Shown here: positions 1 to 12,395 of the stretch, one piece after another
How positions within the stretch are numbered: the first letter of the stretch is position 1
Layout: each line of letters begins with the position of its first letter
From: Phocoena phocoena
Taxonomy: Eukaryota > Chordata > Mammalia > Artiodactyla > Phocoenidae
Assembly (NCBI RefSeq): GCF_963924675.1
Contig: NC_089220.1
Location: 118,560,697 to 118,624,696, forward strand
Direction: 5' to 3'
Length of the DNA: 64,000 nucleotides
Notes under the pieces: generated by a model
Database searches by the model: none
Told to the model about the DNA's origin: nothing
The model's input: the letters and a program-made list of their open reading frames with translations, nothing else
Position numbers and translations under genes: made by a program

Positions 1-209
1 TCACTATTAATTCTGTTATAGAAATTAAAAGACAAAAGTGTAGAAATAACTATAACTATAAAAGTATGTTAATGGATACATGATATAAAATGTGTATTTT
101 GTGACATCAGTAACATAAAATATTGGGGGAGAGAAGTCAAAGTGTAGCATATTTGTATGTGATTGATGTTGTTATCAGGTTGAAATAGATTATTATAACT
201 ATGAGACGT

Positions 210-2833
210 TTTATGTAAACCCAGTGGCAACCACAAAGAAAATACCTATAGAAGATACTCAAAAGAAAATGAGAAAGGAATCAAAGCATGTTACTACAAA
301 AAAAAAAAAAAATCAACAATGCAAAGCAAGACAGCAGGAGAGGAATGAGGGACAAAATAACTACAAGACAGAAAATAATTAACAAAACGGCAATAGTAGT
401 TCCTTCTCTATCAATAATTACTTTAAATGTAAATAGATTAAACTCTCCAGTAAAAAGACATACAGTGAAAAAAAAAAAAAGACATACAGTGGCTGAATGG
501 ATCAAACTCATTTGTCAACAACAGACTCACTTTAAATTTAAGGACACGCGTAAGCTGAAAGTGAAAGAAGTGACAGAGATAATCCATGCAAATTGTAACC
601 AAACAAGAGCAGAGGTGGCCATACCTATATCAGACAAAATAGACTTGAAGTCAAAAACTCTCAGAAGAGATAAAGAATGACATCATATAGTAATAAAAGG
701 TCAACTTTTCAGGAAGGTATAACAATTGTAAATATATATGCATATGCACCCATCAGAGCACTCAAATATTTAAGAAGCAACCATTGAAAAGAACTGAAGG
801 AAGAAGATGACAGTAACACAGTAAAAGTAAGGGATTTCAATACCCCACTTTCAATAATGGATAAACATCTAGAAAGAAAATCATTAAGTAAACAGAGGAT
901 TTGAACAACACTATAGGCTGAACGGACCTAATACACATATACAAAATATTCCACCCACCAGCAGCAGAATACACATTTTTCTCAAGCACACATGGAACAT
1001 TCTTCAGGACATGTCAGGTCACAAAACACGTCAAAAAATTTAAGATGACTGATACCATACCAAGTATATTTTCTGACCACAATGGATTGAAAATAGAAAT
1101 TAATAGCAGAAGGAAAACTGGAAAATTTACAAATATGTGGAAATTAAACAAATTCATGAAAAAACCAGTGAATCAAAGACTGAAATTAAAAGAGAAATTA
1201 TATAGTATCTTGGAGACAAAATATAACATACAAAAACTTATGAGATGCTTAAAGGCAGTGCTAAGAGGGAAGTTCATAGCAATAAATGCCTGCATTAAAA
1301 AGGAAGAAAGATCTCAAACAAACAACTTTATACCTCAAGAAACTAGAAAAAGAAAAACTAAGCCCAGAGTTAGCAGAGGGAAGGAAATAATTCAGATTAA
1401 AGCAAACTGACATAAAAACAGACACATAGACCAGTGGAACAGAATAGAGAGCTCAGAAGTAAACCCACAAATATACAGTCAACTAAGATTTGACAAGCCA
1501 TCAAAAATACACAAAGGAAAAGGTGGTCTCTTCAATAAATGCTGTTGGGTAATCTTCAGTAAATGCTGTTGGGAAAGGGTGGATATCCACATGCAAAAGA
1601 ATGAGATTGGACCCTTATCTTACACAACAGGTCCCCAACCCCTGGAACCAGGCCACACAGCAGGAGGTGAGTGGCGGGCAAGAGAGAAAAGCTTCATCTG
1701 CCACTCCCCATCGCTTGCATTACCATCTGAGCCATCACACACACACTGCCCCTGCGCCCCAGTCCTTGGAAAAACTGTCTTCCACAAAACTGTTCCCTGG
1801 TACCAAAAAGGTGGGGACCATACACAAAAATTACACAATACACAAAAATTAACTCCAGATGGACTTAAAACTTTAATGTAAGACCTGAAACCATAATCTC
1901 GTAAAAGAAAACATGAAGAGAAAGCTCCTTGACATTGGTCCTGGCAAGGATTTTTTGGGGGGGATATGATGCCAAAAGTACAACAAAAGCAAAAATAAGT
2001 GGCACTACATCAAACTAAACGGCTTCTGTACAGCAAATGAAACAATCAGCAAAATGAAAAGGCAAACTTCAGAGTGGGAGAAAATATTTGAAACATATAT
2101 ATCTGATGAAGGGTTAATATCCAAAATACATAATATCCAAAAATCAAAAACACAGAACGTAACAAGTATTGGCAAGAATTTGGAGAAATTGGAACCCTTG
2201 TGCACTGCTGGTGGAAATGTAAAATGGTACAGCTGCTTTGGAAAACAGTAACAGCAGTTCCTCAAGAAATTAAAAATAGAACTACCATATGGGATTACTT
2301 CTTGGTATTTACCCAAAAAGAACTGAAATTAGAATCTCAAATAGATACTTGCACTCTCATGTTCACTGTAGCATTATTTTATTTTTTCACTGTAGCATTA
2401 CTCATAGTAACTAAGACGTGGAGATAACCTAAATGTCCATTGACAAATGAGTAGATAAAGAAAATGTACGTACATACACCGGAATATTGGTTCACCATAA
2501 AAATGAAGGAAATCCTGCCGTATGCTACAACATGGATGAACCTTATGAAATAAGCCAGTCACAGAGCGGCAAATACTGCATGACTTCACTTATGTGAGAT
2601 ATCTAAAGTAGTCAGACTCATTAAACTGAAAGTCAAATGGTGATTTCCAGGAGCTGGGGTGAGGGGAAGTGAGAAGTTACTGTTCAGTGGGTATTGAGTT
2701 TCAGTCATGCAAGATGAAAAAGTTCTAGAGATCTGTTTTACAACCATGTGCATATAGTTAATTAGACTGTAATGTATACTTAAAATTGTTAGATGGTAAA
2801 TTTATGTTACGTGTTTATTACCATAAAAAAAGA
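210..2833 (+). mobile_element. Ancient L1 remnant, internally deleted
   Basis: Translated pieces at 410-1410 match the start of L1 ORF2, including the endonuclease region ('TLNVNRLNSPVKRH', 'SDKIDLKSKT', 'FSDHNGLKIEIN'). From about 1415 the sequence jumps to the ORF2 C-terminal part ('[17 protein letters not shown]', then the '[12 protein letters not shown]' region near 2200). It runs through a 3' UTR to an A-rich end at about 2833. The reverse transcriptase section is missing, so this copy was deleted internally. Frames are broken by many stops. A MER1-type DNA transposon interrupts it at 1628-1820. It lies in the sense direction of SCAPER. Confidence 0.8.
1628..1820. mobile_element. MER1-type hAT transposon inside L1
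   Basis: The ends read 'caggtccccaacccctgg' and, at the other side, 'ccaaaaaggtggggacca', which are inverted copies of each other as in MER1/Charlie3-type nonautonomous hAT elements. The middle contains the family text 'cacagcaggaggtgagtgg'. An approximate 8-bp target duplication is visible (ttacacaa before, atacacaa after), as expected for hAT. A much longer copy of the same family lies at 52518-53398. Confidence 0.7.
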
Positions 2834-2889
2834 CCAGTACAGGTACTACTGAGTGCTGTGAAAATAGATTGATAGACTTTTAATGTTGA

Positions 2890-3010
2890 ACAAATTCTAA
2901 ATAGTCCATATTACAGATTAGTAAATTGAGATGTGGCAAAGAGATCATACAACTACCTAGTGATAGAACCGTGACCTGGATGCTAGTCTCCTGAGTCCCT
3001 GACCAGGACA
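2890..3010 (-). repeat. MIR SINE fragment
   Basis: The text 'ttacagattagtaaattgag' followed by a degenerate 'cctagtgatagaaccgtgacc' is the reverse complement of the MIR core and central region. Edges are approximate. Confidence 0.6.
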
Positions 3011-3814
3011 TCCCTTCGTATAACCTAAATTGACGTGTCCTCACCTTATTGAGTTGACAAATGAGATAAAGTAACATTCTTGTGACTTTAATTTTATACA
3101 TGTTTAATATTGTCACCTGGGTAAGATACACTGAAGAAGCATTTAATTAAAAGGTTTATAATTTCTTGATGTTTCATTGCACTTTAAAAGGCATTACATA
3201 TTTTATTAGCATTCTTATTTTTAATTCATAGTAACCTGTTCCTCATGGAATATTTAAAGAATACTCTTATAAATTGTGTGTATATATTTTCTGGAGCCAA
3301 GGAAACTGTTAATTGAAAAGTGATGTACAAACCTTAAATAATTGATATGGTACTGTTGGATCAAAGAGACTGTTGGTGAGCACTTCAGAAGGAGACAAGA
3401 AAGCCCTGTGTACAAACAAAGAAAATATAAGTGCAACCTTACAGCAAGGGGATCGTTTTTCACTGAGTCGTGTGCAGAGCCATGCAGGTACCTATTTCAT
3501 TTTCATTACAGTAACAAAGGCCTGGAATTGGCCATTCACCACATTGTTTTCTTTGTACCAAGGAGCCAGAACATGAACTTAATAGTTAATTACAGGGAGC
3601 AGAAATCCTTCAACTCTACTGGTAATATCGCTCTTCCTGATGCCACTTGCGTCTTGTTTCTCCTTTCCTCACTATGTGGCACTTGCTCAGCATGTCAAGG
3701 ACACCCTACCCTTTTCTTCATCAATAATGTGAACTCTGTGTCTAGTAGGCTATATAGCTTATTGATACAGAGTATATCAGAAACAGAGAGGAGACCTTCA
3801 TAGTATCTAGTCTA
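3011..3814. other. Unassigned intronic sequence
   Basis: No repeat family or host protein recognised. An open frame of about 150 codons runs from 3342 to 3803. Its translation has no recognisable domain and is low in sequence complexity in places. No convincing acceptor and donor bracket it, so I treat it as chance. Confidence 0.5.
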
Positions 3815-3995
3815 GTCCAGTCCTCCTTGTTTTACAAATGAGGACAATAGAACTCAAAAAAGGAGAAGGATGGGAGATGTATAGGGTGGGTATTTGCCAA
3901 AAGTCTCACAGCCTGTTACCAATAGAACTGAGATTCAAATTCAGGTCTCCAAAATCCCAACCTAACCTTCTTTCTACTGTATTACATGACACACC
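3815..3995 (-). repeat. MIR SINE fragment
   Basis: Shows 'gttttacaaatgaggacaat', then 'gccaaaagtctcacagcctg' and 'gagattcaaattcaggtctc', the order expected for a reverse-oriented MIR. Confidence 0.7.
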
Positions 3996-4289
3996 GCTAA
4001 TGTAAGTTTGGTGAGAACAGTTAAAGGATATTGTAACTGATGTAGAACTTTACCCTCAAAGCTACATTCAAAATTGACCTAGTGAAAGAATATGGGTCAG
4101 ATTATAACTCTAATTGCCCTTCTACTGCAGTCATATGAAATAGTATCATCATCATTATTATTACTGTCACCTAGAATCATTAGTTGACCGCTTGAGGGAG
4201 AAATTGACACATCCAGCATCATAGTGGAGATTTTATCACACTGCTTTCAAATGGTAGGTAAAGCAGACAGAATTGTTAAATATGTACAC

Positions 4290-4470
4290 AGCTGAATAAA
4301 ACAATTCACAGACTTGGTTTAATGCACATAGATAGAACCGTATGGCAATGTTAGAGAATATACATTTTTTATAAGCTCACATGGGAAATTTACAAGAATT
4401 GACTATGCACTAGGCCATAAAGCAAGTCTTAACATATTTGAAAGAATCAGTATCATATAGATAATCCAGC
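4290..4470 (+). mobile_element. L1 ORF2 endonuclease fragment
   Basis: Reads like the L1 endonuclease segment around 'gaattgactatgcactaggccataaagcaagtctt' (R-I-D-x-x-L-G-H-K-x-S-L). It is isolated, short and old. Confidence 0.6.
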
Positions 4471-4479
4471 ACTGCTTCA

Positions 4480-5090
4480 GATATTATTGAATAAGCTCCT
4501 ACCAGACTGACCCTCCTGCAGATGACAAGTATAATCTCTGGGTAAAGTATGAAAAAAACCTACCTGAAGGTACTAGAGACCAATCAAAAGCAGACAAATT
4601 CTGATTGGAATAGATACTTGGAAGAAGGGAACAGCATTGAGTGAGTTTCCTGGTTTTATGGCTTTTAGCCTGAGGGCAGACCACAGTTGGTACCACATGG
4701 GATGACTAGAACTACTGTAGAAAATCTGCAATTCTTCTGGCCTAAAGAACCAGAAGACAGAATCTGGGGCAAAGACAACCGCTAGAATGTAAGGCTGACA
4801 TTCAAAAAGGAGAGAGCCAGAAAGGAGGATTCCCTAAATTATTTATAAATATCTGAATGACCCTGGTACCATATATGTGTGGGACAGACTCCAAGTGCCT
4901 CAGCTAAAGACAAACTGAACTGAGATTTCAGCTGCTATCCAAGAATAGAGTTTTCCAGTTGAGTCCAGAAAAGTCATATGCCTGCTTTTTTAAAAGAATC
5001 AAACTGAAAAATACAGTAACTGAATTTAAAAATGAATTAATGAGAGAGAATGATGAAAAATAGAAAAATCACATTAGACAAACACCACAG
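4480..5090 (+). mobile_element. Probable old L1M 5' UTR and ORF1 start
   Basis: The stretch 'accagactgaccctcctgcag' and following text resembles L1M 5' leader sequence. The last 100 bases are adenine-rich, like ORF1 coiled-coil coding DNA. The likely continuation of the same element resumes at 5746 after an inserted L1 tail. Family assignment is tentative. Confidence 0.4.
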
Positions 5091-5745
5091 TAATTATTAT
5101 TGCAGGAGAGAATCATCAACGGATGCAAAAATTAGTGAGTAAAAGTATGACGAGAAACAGGATATTTTCGAAGTTTCAAAATAACTCCACACGAGATACT
5201 TTGAATTACAAAGAAGGAAAATAGAAACTTTACAATAAAGAAATTTGGCAGATATTACCTTAACTATGTGATCAAAGCTAACATCACCAGAAATAGAACA
5301 TATCAACATCATTTACCCTCTAATATTATATACTTAGAAGCTCACATCATCATTTCTGTGGTACTCTTGCCAAAAATGCCATCTAAATGTGAGAAAATAT
5401 CAGACAAAATCGAAATTGAGGACAGTCTACAAGATAGCTTATGAAATGCAAAGACTGAAAAACTCATAGAGACTAGAGAGATGTGACAATTAAATTCAGT
5501 GTGGGATTCTGGATTGGATCCTGAAGCCGAAAAAAAGGACGTTAGTGAGAAAACTGGCAAAATTCTAGTGAGGTCTGTAGATTAGTTCATTGTTTTGTAT
5601 CAGTGTTAATTTTCTGGTTTTGGTAATTGTGCTATAGTTATATGTAGGGTGTTAACACTAGGGAAGGCTGAGAGAAGTGTAAAATTATTTACAAAATAAG
5701 TATGCGTTTTTAAAAAACAATTCACTAGTGGGCTTAACAGCAGAA
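5091..5745 (+). mobile_element. L1M 3' UTR fragment
   Basis: Contains a chain of recognisable L1M 3' UTR phrases: 'ctcttgccaaaaatgcc', 'ggattctggattggatcctg', 'aaaggacgttagtgagaaaac' and 'ggtctgtagattagttcatt'. It sits between two halves of ORF1-like L1 sequence, so it is probably a nested insertion. A second copy of this family is at 9665-10020. Confidence 0.6.
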
Positions 5746-8690
5746 TGGAGGTAACAGAAGAAATATTATTGAACTTAAAGTTATATGAATAGGAATTAAC
5801 CAGTCTGAAGAATGTGTGTGGTGGAGGGAATGGGGAACGAAAACAAAGAAAAAGAACAGAGCCTTAGGGACTTGTGGGACAATATCAAACAGTGTAATAT
5901 ATATTGGATATCCAGAAGAAGAACAGAGAATGAAGCATTAAAATATTTTGGAAAGAATAATGTCTAAATTTTTTCCAAATTTGGTAAAAGTCATAAATAT
6001 ATAGATTCAATCCGAAGTTCAACAAACCTCCAAAAGGATAAATACAAAGATAATCATGCCTAAGTAAATCATAGCCAAACTGATAAAAACCAAGTATAAT
6101 AAAAAGAGAAAATGTTGAAAGTTGTCACACTGCATACAGGCAAATAATGATCCAGATAGTGTCTGACATCTGTCTCATCAGAGGCCAGAAGACAGTGAGC
6201 ATCTTCAAAATGCTAGAAGAAGAAAAAATTCAATCCAGAATTTCTATATCCAGCAAAAACAATCCTTCAAGAATAAAGGTGAAATAAATACAGTTGACAT
6301 TTTAAAATATATGCCTAAGACAATTAGTTGACAACAGATTTGCAGTACTAGAAATGCTAAAGTTCTTCAGACTGAAGGAAAATGATACCCAATGAAAATT
6401 GCTATCTTTAGGAAGGAAAGAATGAAGAACACTGGAAATGAAGATTTGTTTCCTCTTTGTTTCTTTAACAAAATTTTAAAGTGTATGTTATGGTTTAAAC
6501 CAAAAATTTTAGCACTGTCTTATAAGGTTATAACATGTTTAGGTGTACTGCATATGATAACTACAGTATAAAGGATGGGGAGGACAGAAAACCTATAAGG
6601 TTACAAAGTTTCTGAATTTTATACAAAGTGGTACGATCTTAACTCTAAGTAAACTATGAAAAGTTAATATTGTGTATTATAATCCCTTAGAGCAGCTACT
6701 AGCAAAATATCTTAGAAGCTAATATGTAAATTAAAATGGAATTCTGTAATATATCTCAATATTCCAAAACACAGTGAGACAGACAGAAAACAATGAAACA
6801 GCAGACCTAACCCAAATATATCAATAATTATACTAAACAGAATGTGCAAAACTTTCCTTGAAAAAGTTACAAGGCATAAATTGTCAAAAAGGGTAAAAAC
6901 CAAGACTCAACCAAATGCTATATATATGAGATGTACTTAAATATAAAAACACAGACCTATATAAATATGAGTTGAAAACAAAACAAAACAAAAAGCTAGA
7001 ATAGCTACATTCATATCAAACGAAGAGGAGTTTAATATATAACAGTATTAGAAGATATAAAGAGCAACATTGCAAATTGATAAAAGGTTAACCAATAGGA
7101 AAATATACCAATTATAAATGTATATGTACTTAATAACAGCAGGAAGCAAATATTAACAAAGAGAAAAATAAATAATTCCATTCTCATAGACGGATATTCA
7201 GCACCTTCCTTCAGCAACTGATAAAATAACTTGACTAAAAAAAAAGTCAGTAAAAATATAGATGATACCACCTAGATCGAATTGATACTTATACATCACT
7301 ACACCCAGCAACTGCAGAATATGCACATTCTTTTCTAGCATACATAGTGTGTTCAAGATTGACTATATGCTGGGCCATAAAACAATCGTAGTAAATTTAA
7401 AGAAACTGAAAGTATATTCTCTGACCACAATGGAATAAAATTAGAAATCAATAATATACCTACAAAATCACAAGGGAAATTAGAAAATAATTTGAATTGA
7501 TGATAATGAAAATATAGCATATCCCCAAAAAGCAATACTTATGGGGAAGTTTGTAGGGTTTTTTTTGTGTGTGTGGGGGGGGGTTTTTTGCGGTACGCGG
7601 GCCTCTCACTGCTGTGGCCTCTCCCGACACGGAGCACAGGCTCTGGACGTGCAGGCTCAGTGGCCATGGCTCACGGGCCCAGCCGCTCCGCGGCATGTGG
7701 GATCCTCCCGGACCGGGGCACGAACCCGTGTCCCCTGCATCGGCAGGAGGACCCTCAACCACTGCGCCACCAGGGAAGCCCTGTAGTTTTTAATAGAAGT
7801 ATTCTGCAACCAATTTGCTCTGAATGTAATGCAATTAAGATAGAAATTGATAACAAAAAGATAAATATCCATATACATTTAGAAATTTAGAGACTTAAAC
7901 TCAGGAGTCATACAGTAAGTCACAAATTTTTGAACTTAGGAAAATAATGAAAATACTACATATCAAAATTTGGGGGGATGCAATAAAGCAAATCTGTAAA
8001 ATATATATATTTAAATGCTTATATTTGGAAAGAATAAAGTGTATGGATAAGTAGTTGAGTATTTAACTTAAGAATCTTAGAAAAAGAACAGCCAAATTAA
8101 CCTAGAGAGAAAACAAGGGAAATTATAATAGGTAGTTAGCAAACAAACATTGGAGAATATCAACAAAGCAAAAATTAGTTATTCATAAAATCTAATATAG
8201 TAGGCAAGCCTCTGCCAAACTTGATCACGAAAAAAAAGAAGAGACACAAATAATATAAGGAATATAAAGAATTAACTGCAGCTTGAAGAATTAAAAAGAG
8301 AATACTTCAAACAACTTTATACCAGTGCATTTAAAATTTTAAATTAACAAATTCCTAGAAAATTATAACTCAACAAACCAACTTAAGAAATAGAAAGCCT
8401 GAAAAGTTCTCTAACCATTAAAGAAATTGAATTGGTTATTCAGTCTTTCCACAAAGAAATCACAGGCCTAGATGATCTTATACCCAACTTCTATCAAACA
8501 TTCAAGGAAGAGATCATTTCAATTTCAAACTTTTCCGGAAAGAGAAAAAGTGGAACTTCTTCCCAATTCATTCTTTGAGGCCAGTACAACCTTGTTAACA
8601 AAACCAAACAAGAAAAAAAAAAAAATGCAGGCCAGTTTCTCTCATGAACCAAAGCAAAAATTCTAAAAATATTAGTAAATTAAATTCACT
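5746..8690 (+). mobile_element. Ancient L1M: ORF1 end, linker, ORF2 to RT start
   Basis: From 5746 the sequence matches the ORF1 coiled coil and C-terminal region ('gggcttaacagcagaatgga', 'ctgaagaa'). The inter-ORF linker follows ('ccagaatttctatatccagc', 'aatcctaacttc..gaatgaag' type text near 6230-6430). ORF2 endonuclease is at about 7030-7460 ('YMLGHKTIV', 'FSDHNGIKLEIN'). The start of reverse transcriptase is at 8400-8690 ('gaggccagtacaacc', F-x-E-A-S-T-T-L). All frames carry many stops and shifts. A cetacean SINE splits it at 7564-7781. Confidence 0.7.
7564..7781 (-). mobile_element. CHR-2-like cetacean SINE
   Basis: Reverse complement of a tRNA-derived SINE. The head is at 7781 ('gggcttccctggtggcgcag' on the minus strand), with a tRNA B-box near 7715-7735 and the body up to 'gcggtacgcgggcctctcac'. 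The tail is a T-run broken by GT and G runs. Imperfect flanks 'tgtagggttttt' at 7552 and 'tgtagttttt' at 7782 look like the target duplication. It sits inside an older L1. Confidence 0.85.
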
Positions 8691-8934
8691 GATTAATTTT
8701 TTCAAATATTATTTTTATAAAGTGTGAAAACAAGGGAAACTAAAAATTATGTTCTTTAGGGACACATACATATGTGATAAAAAAAACTTTATTAAGCAAG
8801 GAAATGACAAACACAAAATTCATGATAGTGGTTACTTAAGTAGAGAAGCATGGAGTGGGATAGCAGAAGAGCCAAAAGAGTTTAAATCTGTTGGTATTGT
8901 TCTAGTTAAGTTATTAAATTTTTAATGGACTAAA
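8691..8934 (+). other. Possible L1 3' remnant, uncertain
   Basis: The text 'acaaaattcatgatagtggttac' is common in old L1 3' regions. Otherwise nothing can be assigned. Confidence 0.3.
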
Positions 8935-9120
8935 GCCACAATCTTAGTCTTCTTGGAATTTACAGTCTTGTGGATAGTTCAGTTCAAGCAAGCAAACAGA
9001 CACATGCGATATAATATTTTAAGGGTTATGATGAGTCAAGACAGGGTGCTGAGATATTCAAGAGTCGGGGGAAGTTCCTAGAGGAGCTATCTAAACTGAG
9101 CACTGATTGATAAGTAATTT
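8935..9120 (-). repeat. L2 LINE 3' fragment
   Basis: Diverged reverse-oriented L2 text: 'gaatttacagtcttgtggat', a run describing a tail of 'gggttatgatgagtcaagac', then 'ggaagttcctagaggag'. The order fits L2, but divergence is high. Confidence 0.5.
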
Positions 9121-9664
9121 AATCATTATCTAAGGAACTGAGAAAAAAATATCAACCTTAGTAAGCTTACAGCCCAAATAAAGGCAGAGGGAAAAGGAGT
9201 GAGTGCTAAGCGGTGAGAGCTCCAGCCGGACTTAAGCCAGGTTCAGTTTAAGATGGATACTGAGTTAACAGTGAAATGACATGGCCTTAGCTTTTACCCT
9301 ACAGAAGCTTGCTTATTTCTCAGGTTTCAAATGTAAGGAAAGAATACATTTATTGTACTTCTACATTTTTTAAAATAATGGCCTGTGTTTTAAATAGATA
9401 CAAATGGTAATTGATCTGTCAGTTTAAGCTGGAAGACCTATATCTCAAATCCTGTTCCAAATATCACTCTGCCTTTTTTTAAGCAGTGAAAGGGAAATAT
9501 TTACTTTTTTATGAAATACTCATGCTGTACCCATTTCTTTAAAAAAAATGAATATGTGATGAGGAATAGGATATATACCTAGTTTCAAAGTACATTCCTA
9601 CCAAGTTGTTATTAATTACAAAATAAAAGTGACTTTGTAGTGGGAAAACCTGGTACACACCACC
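9121..9664. other. Unassigned intronic sequence
   Basis: AT-rich sequence with no repeat or coding signal that I recognise. Confidence 0.5.
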
Positions 9665-10020
9665 TTAGGTGATCAAAGTGAACATTATCAGTAGTACAAC
9701 AAATCAAAATTGTCTGTCACCTGATAGGCTGCAATGAGAAGAATACAGTATCACTACTGTGATATTCCTGCCAAAGATGCCTAATCTGAATCTAATCGTG
9801 AGGAAACATCAGACATACCCAAATTGTGGGACATTCTTCAAAATAACCTGTAATCTTCAAAAGTCTCAAAATCATGAAAGTTCAAGGAGTCACTGAGGAA
9901 TTTTCTAGATGGGTAGGAACAAGACATGATAACTAGGTACAGCATGACTCTGAACTATACTTGCAACTTTTCTGAAGTTTGATATTTTATACACATACAA
10001 ACACAGACATACATATATAT
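9665..10020 (+). mobile_element. L1M 3' UTR fragment
   Basis: Contains 'gatattcctgccaaagatgc', 'gaggaaacatcagacatacc' and 'ttgcaacttttctgaagttt', the same L1M 3' UTR family seen at 5091-5745. Confidence 0.6.
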
Positions 10021-11250
10021 AGATTTTAAAGCAGTACAGAAATAAAAGTTCTAGACTTCCGGAATTTGGGAAGAGTTATGTGGTTTCCATCAGCTACATG
10101 CATTCACCTCAGTAACTGAAATACTTGGTAATTTAAATACCAGGACTTATTTCTTAGGGCTTAAATATGGCCTTGAACTTAAAAAGATTTCTTTATTGGA
10201 AAAATGATTGTTTTTATGAAAGGAAAGCGAAGGTTTCATTGTAGACTGTATATCTATAGCTGTATAGTTGAAACATGTTTTAAAATACCTTTAGAGGAAT
10301 TTTAAAAACAACTATTTAACCCATGTTTTGAAAATTCCTTAAAGGGAGTGCAGCTATTCAATGTACATTTTGAACACGCTATGTTGTCATTTAACATAGA
10401 GATTCAGGAAAATGGGTGATCCCAGTACTCAGACTGGAACCTGTAGTACCTAGCTGCAGGGAGAAAACTACTGCAAATGGAAAGCACAAAGGCCATCATC
10501 AACAATTGCAAGGGAATAGTTCTATTTCTTTATGTCTAACAGACTTCATAGCTTTTGTTTGGGAGGAAGAAGAGAGACTAGGAAGAGAAGCCTGAAATAA
10601 GCCTAGCAAGGGTGAGAATCATACACATGCACATTTGTACACATACTCAGAAAGCAGAAAGATGGAAGAAAATGGAAGAGACTAAAAGGAATACAAGAGT
10701 GGGACCCAAGAAGAGAAGGAAACAGACAAGAGGAGGGCTCAGGAGGGCAATATAGAATGGAGAGAAAAAGAGACTACTAGTGGGTCAGTTGTGGAGGATA
10801 GGCAGAAATTAGAAGGGTGAATATAGATGAACTCTGTTTAGGCCTTTTCCAGCACCCTATAATAATTCAGTCTCTCTTCTTGCCCTTCTGAAGCTTACAT
10901 CCCAACATCTTCGTGTTTGTACTTAGACATAGCAGGGCATCAAGCAGAAGGCCTTCTGGCGTTTCTAGTGAATGAAAGAGAACAGTAATACCAGACATTA
11001 AAATGGTCATACACACAGCTAAGTTCCTGTTTCTATGCCCTATCCCAGTCCTCTTGGGGTTTTATGAGATACTGGAAATAGACTAAAAGCATTCTTTATG
11101 GTGGGCCTCTGCTCTTGCTCAGTTCATTCTCACCTATGAAAGCAGTCTGTGTAGAGAGGAAAAGCAGCAATATTAGGTCTCATTAACACCTCTGACCGCA
11201 GCAAATGAGAGTCTTAATGTAGACCACATTTCAGTATGTAGTTTTGTTCC
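10021..11250. other. Unassigned intronic sequence with a purine-rich stretch
   Basis: No gene or confident repeat. From about 10555 to 10790 one strand is strongly purine-rich (many GAAGAGA-type words). This is a composition feature rather than a recognised element. Confidence 0.5.
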
Positions 11251-11268
11251 TTAAAAGATAACTTGCTT

Positions 11269-11467
11269 GGCTTCGCTGGTGGCGCAGTGGTTGAGAGTCC
11301 ACCTGCTGATGCAGGGGACACGGGTTCGTGCCCCGGTCCGGAAAGATCCCACATGCCGCAGAGTGGCTGGGCCCATAAGCCATGGCCGTTGAGCCTGCGC
11401 ACCCGGAGCCTGCGCTCTGCAACGGGAGAGGCCACAACAGTGAGAGGCCCGCGTACCGCAAAAAAAA
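11269..11467 (+). mobile_element. CHR-2-like cetacean SINE with clear target duplication
   Basis: Starts 'ggcttcgctggtggcgcag', carries the B-box 'gggttcgtgccccgg' and ends in an A-run. The flanks 'ttaaaagataacttgctt' (11251-11268) and 'ttaaaaataacttgctt' (11468-11484) are a near-perfect target-site duplication, which fixes both edges. Confidence 0.92.
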
Positions 11468-11534
11468 TTAAAAATAACTTGCTTTCTCTTGAATCTTGAC
11501 AATATAATTTAACAAATCCTGTTGTTTTAAAAAG

Positions 11535-12395
11535 TGTGGTTTAAGTTTTGCAGTTTCTTACAAACATATACTAGCCCTACATCCCATCCATGTCACTCCT
11601 TGTTGTTTACCCAAGAAAAATGAAAACATTTCTTCACAAAAATGACTTGTACAAGAATGACCTTAGGGCTTCCCTGGTGGCGCAGTGGTTGAGAGTCCAC
11701 CTGCTGATGCAGGAGACACGGGTTCGTGCCCCGGTCCGGGAAGATCCCACATGCCGCGGAGCAGCTGGGCCCGTGAGCCATGGCCACTGAGCCTGCGCGT
11801 CCGGAGCCTGTGCTCCGCAACGGGAGAGGCTGCAACAGTGAGAGGCCCGCGTAACACACACACACACACACACACACACTAAAAAAAAGGAATGACCTTA
11901 GCAACCTTATTCATAAATAACTAAAATCCCTAAACAACACACATATCCACCCACAGGTGATATGGTAAACTGTGGTATATCCATACAATGGAATAATATT
12001 TAGCAGTAGAAAGGAATGGACTGATGATACACTCAACAGCATGGATGAATTATTCAGAATTCAGGGAAGCATTATTCAAAGTAAAAAAAAAAAAAAAGCC
12101 AGATTCAAAGTCCACCTACTATATGATTCCAGTTATTTGAAATTCTAGAAAATGCAAAATAATCTATGATACACAAAGCAGATCAGTGGTTGCCTAGAGC
12201 CCTGGGGGTGGAGGAGAACATTGACTTCAAAGGAGCACAAGGGAACTTTTCGGGGTGTTGAAGATGTTCTCTACCTTGATGGTTCTTATAGAGATGCATA
12301 TTTGTCAAAACTTACTGACTTACCAACATCAGATATTACAATGTAGATATATTCTGTATATTAAAATACTTGCCCATCTGCTAAACTGAAATGGA
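11535..12395 (+). mobile_element. L1M 3' end (ORF2 C-terminus and 3' UTR)
   Basis: The ORF2 C-terminal text 'gtttacccaagaaaaatgaa' and 'aatggaataatatttagcag' is followed by 3' UTR text ('cagtggttgcctagagccct', 'gatggttcttatagag'). A SINE interrupts it at 11666-11889. 5' truncated. Confidence 0.75.
11666..11889 (+). mobile_element. CHR-2-like SINE with CA-repeat tail
   Basis: Full CHR-2-like body from 'gggcttccctggtggcgcag' to 'gtgagaggcccgcgtaacac'. The expected A-tail is largely replaced by a run of CA dinucleotides at about 11855-11879, followed by a short A-run. The perfect 11-bp duplication 'gaatgacctta' at 11655-11665 and 11890-11900 defines the insertion. It is nested in an L1 3' end. 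Confidence 0.92.

Noticed and set aside
3342..3803. Open frame of about 150 codons, possible novel exon or gene
   Set aside because: No recognisable domain, no trustworthy splice-site pair, and AT-rich DNA of this length gives such frames by chance.
7541..7890. Overlapping open frames on both strands with Arg-, Pro- and Gly-rich translations
   Set aside because: They are the six-frame shadow of the GC-rich CHR-2-like SINE. The same peptides recur at every SINE copy.
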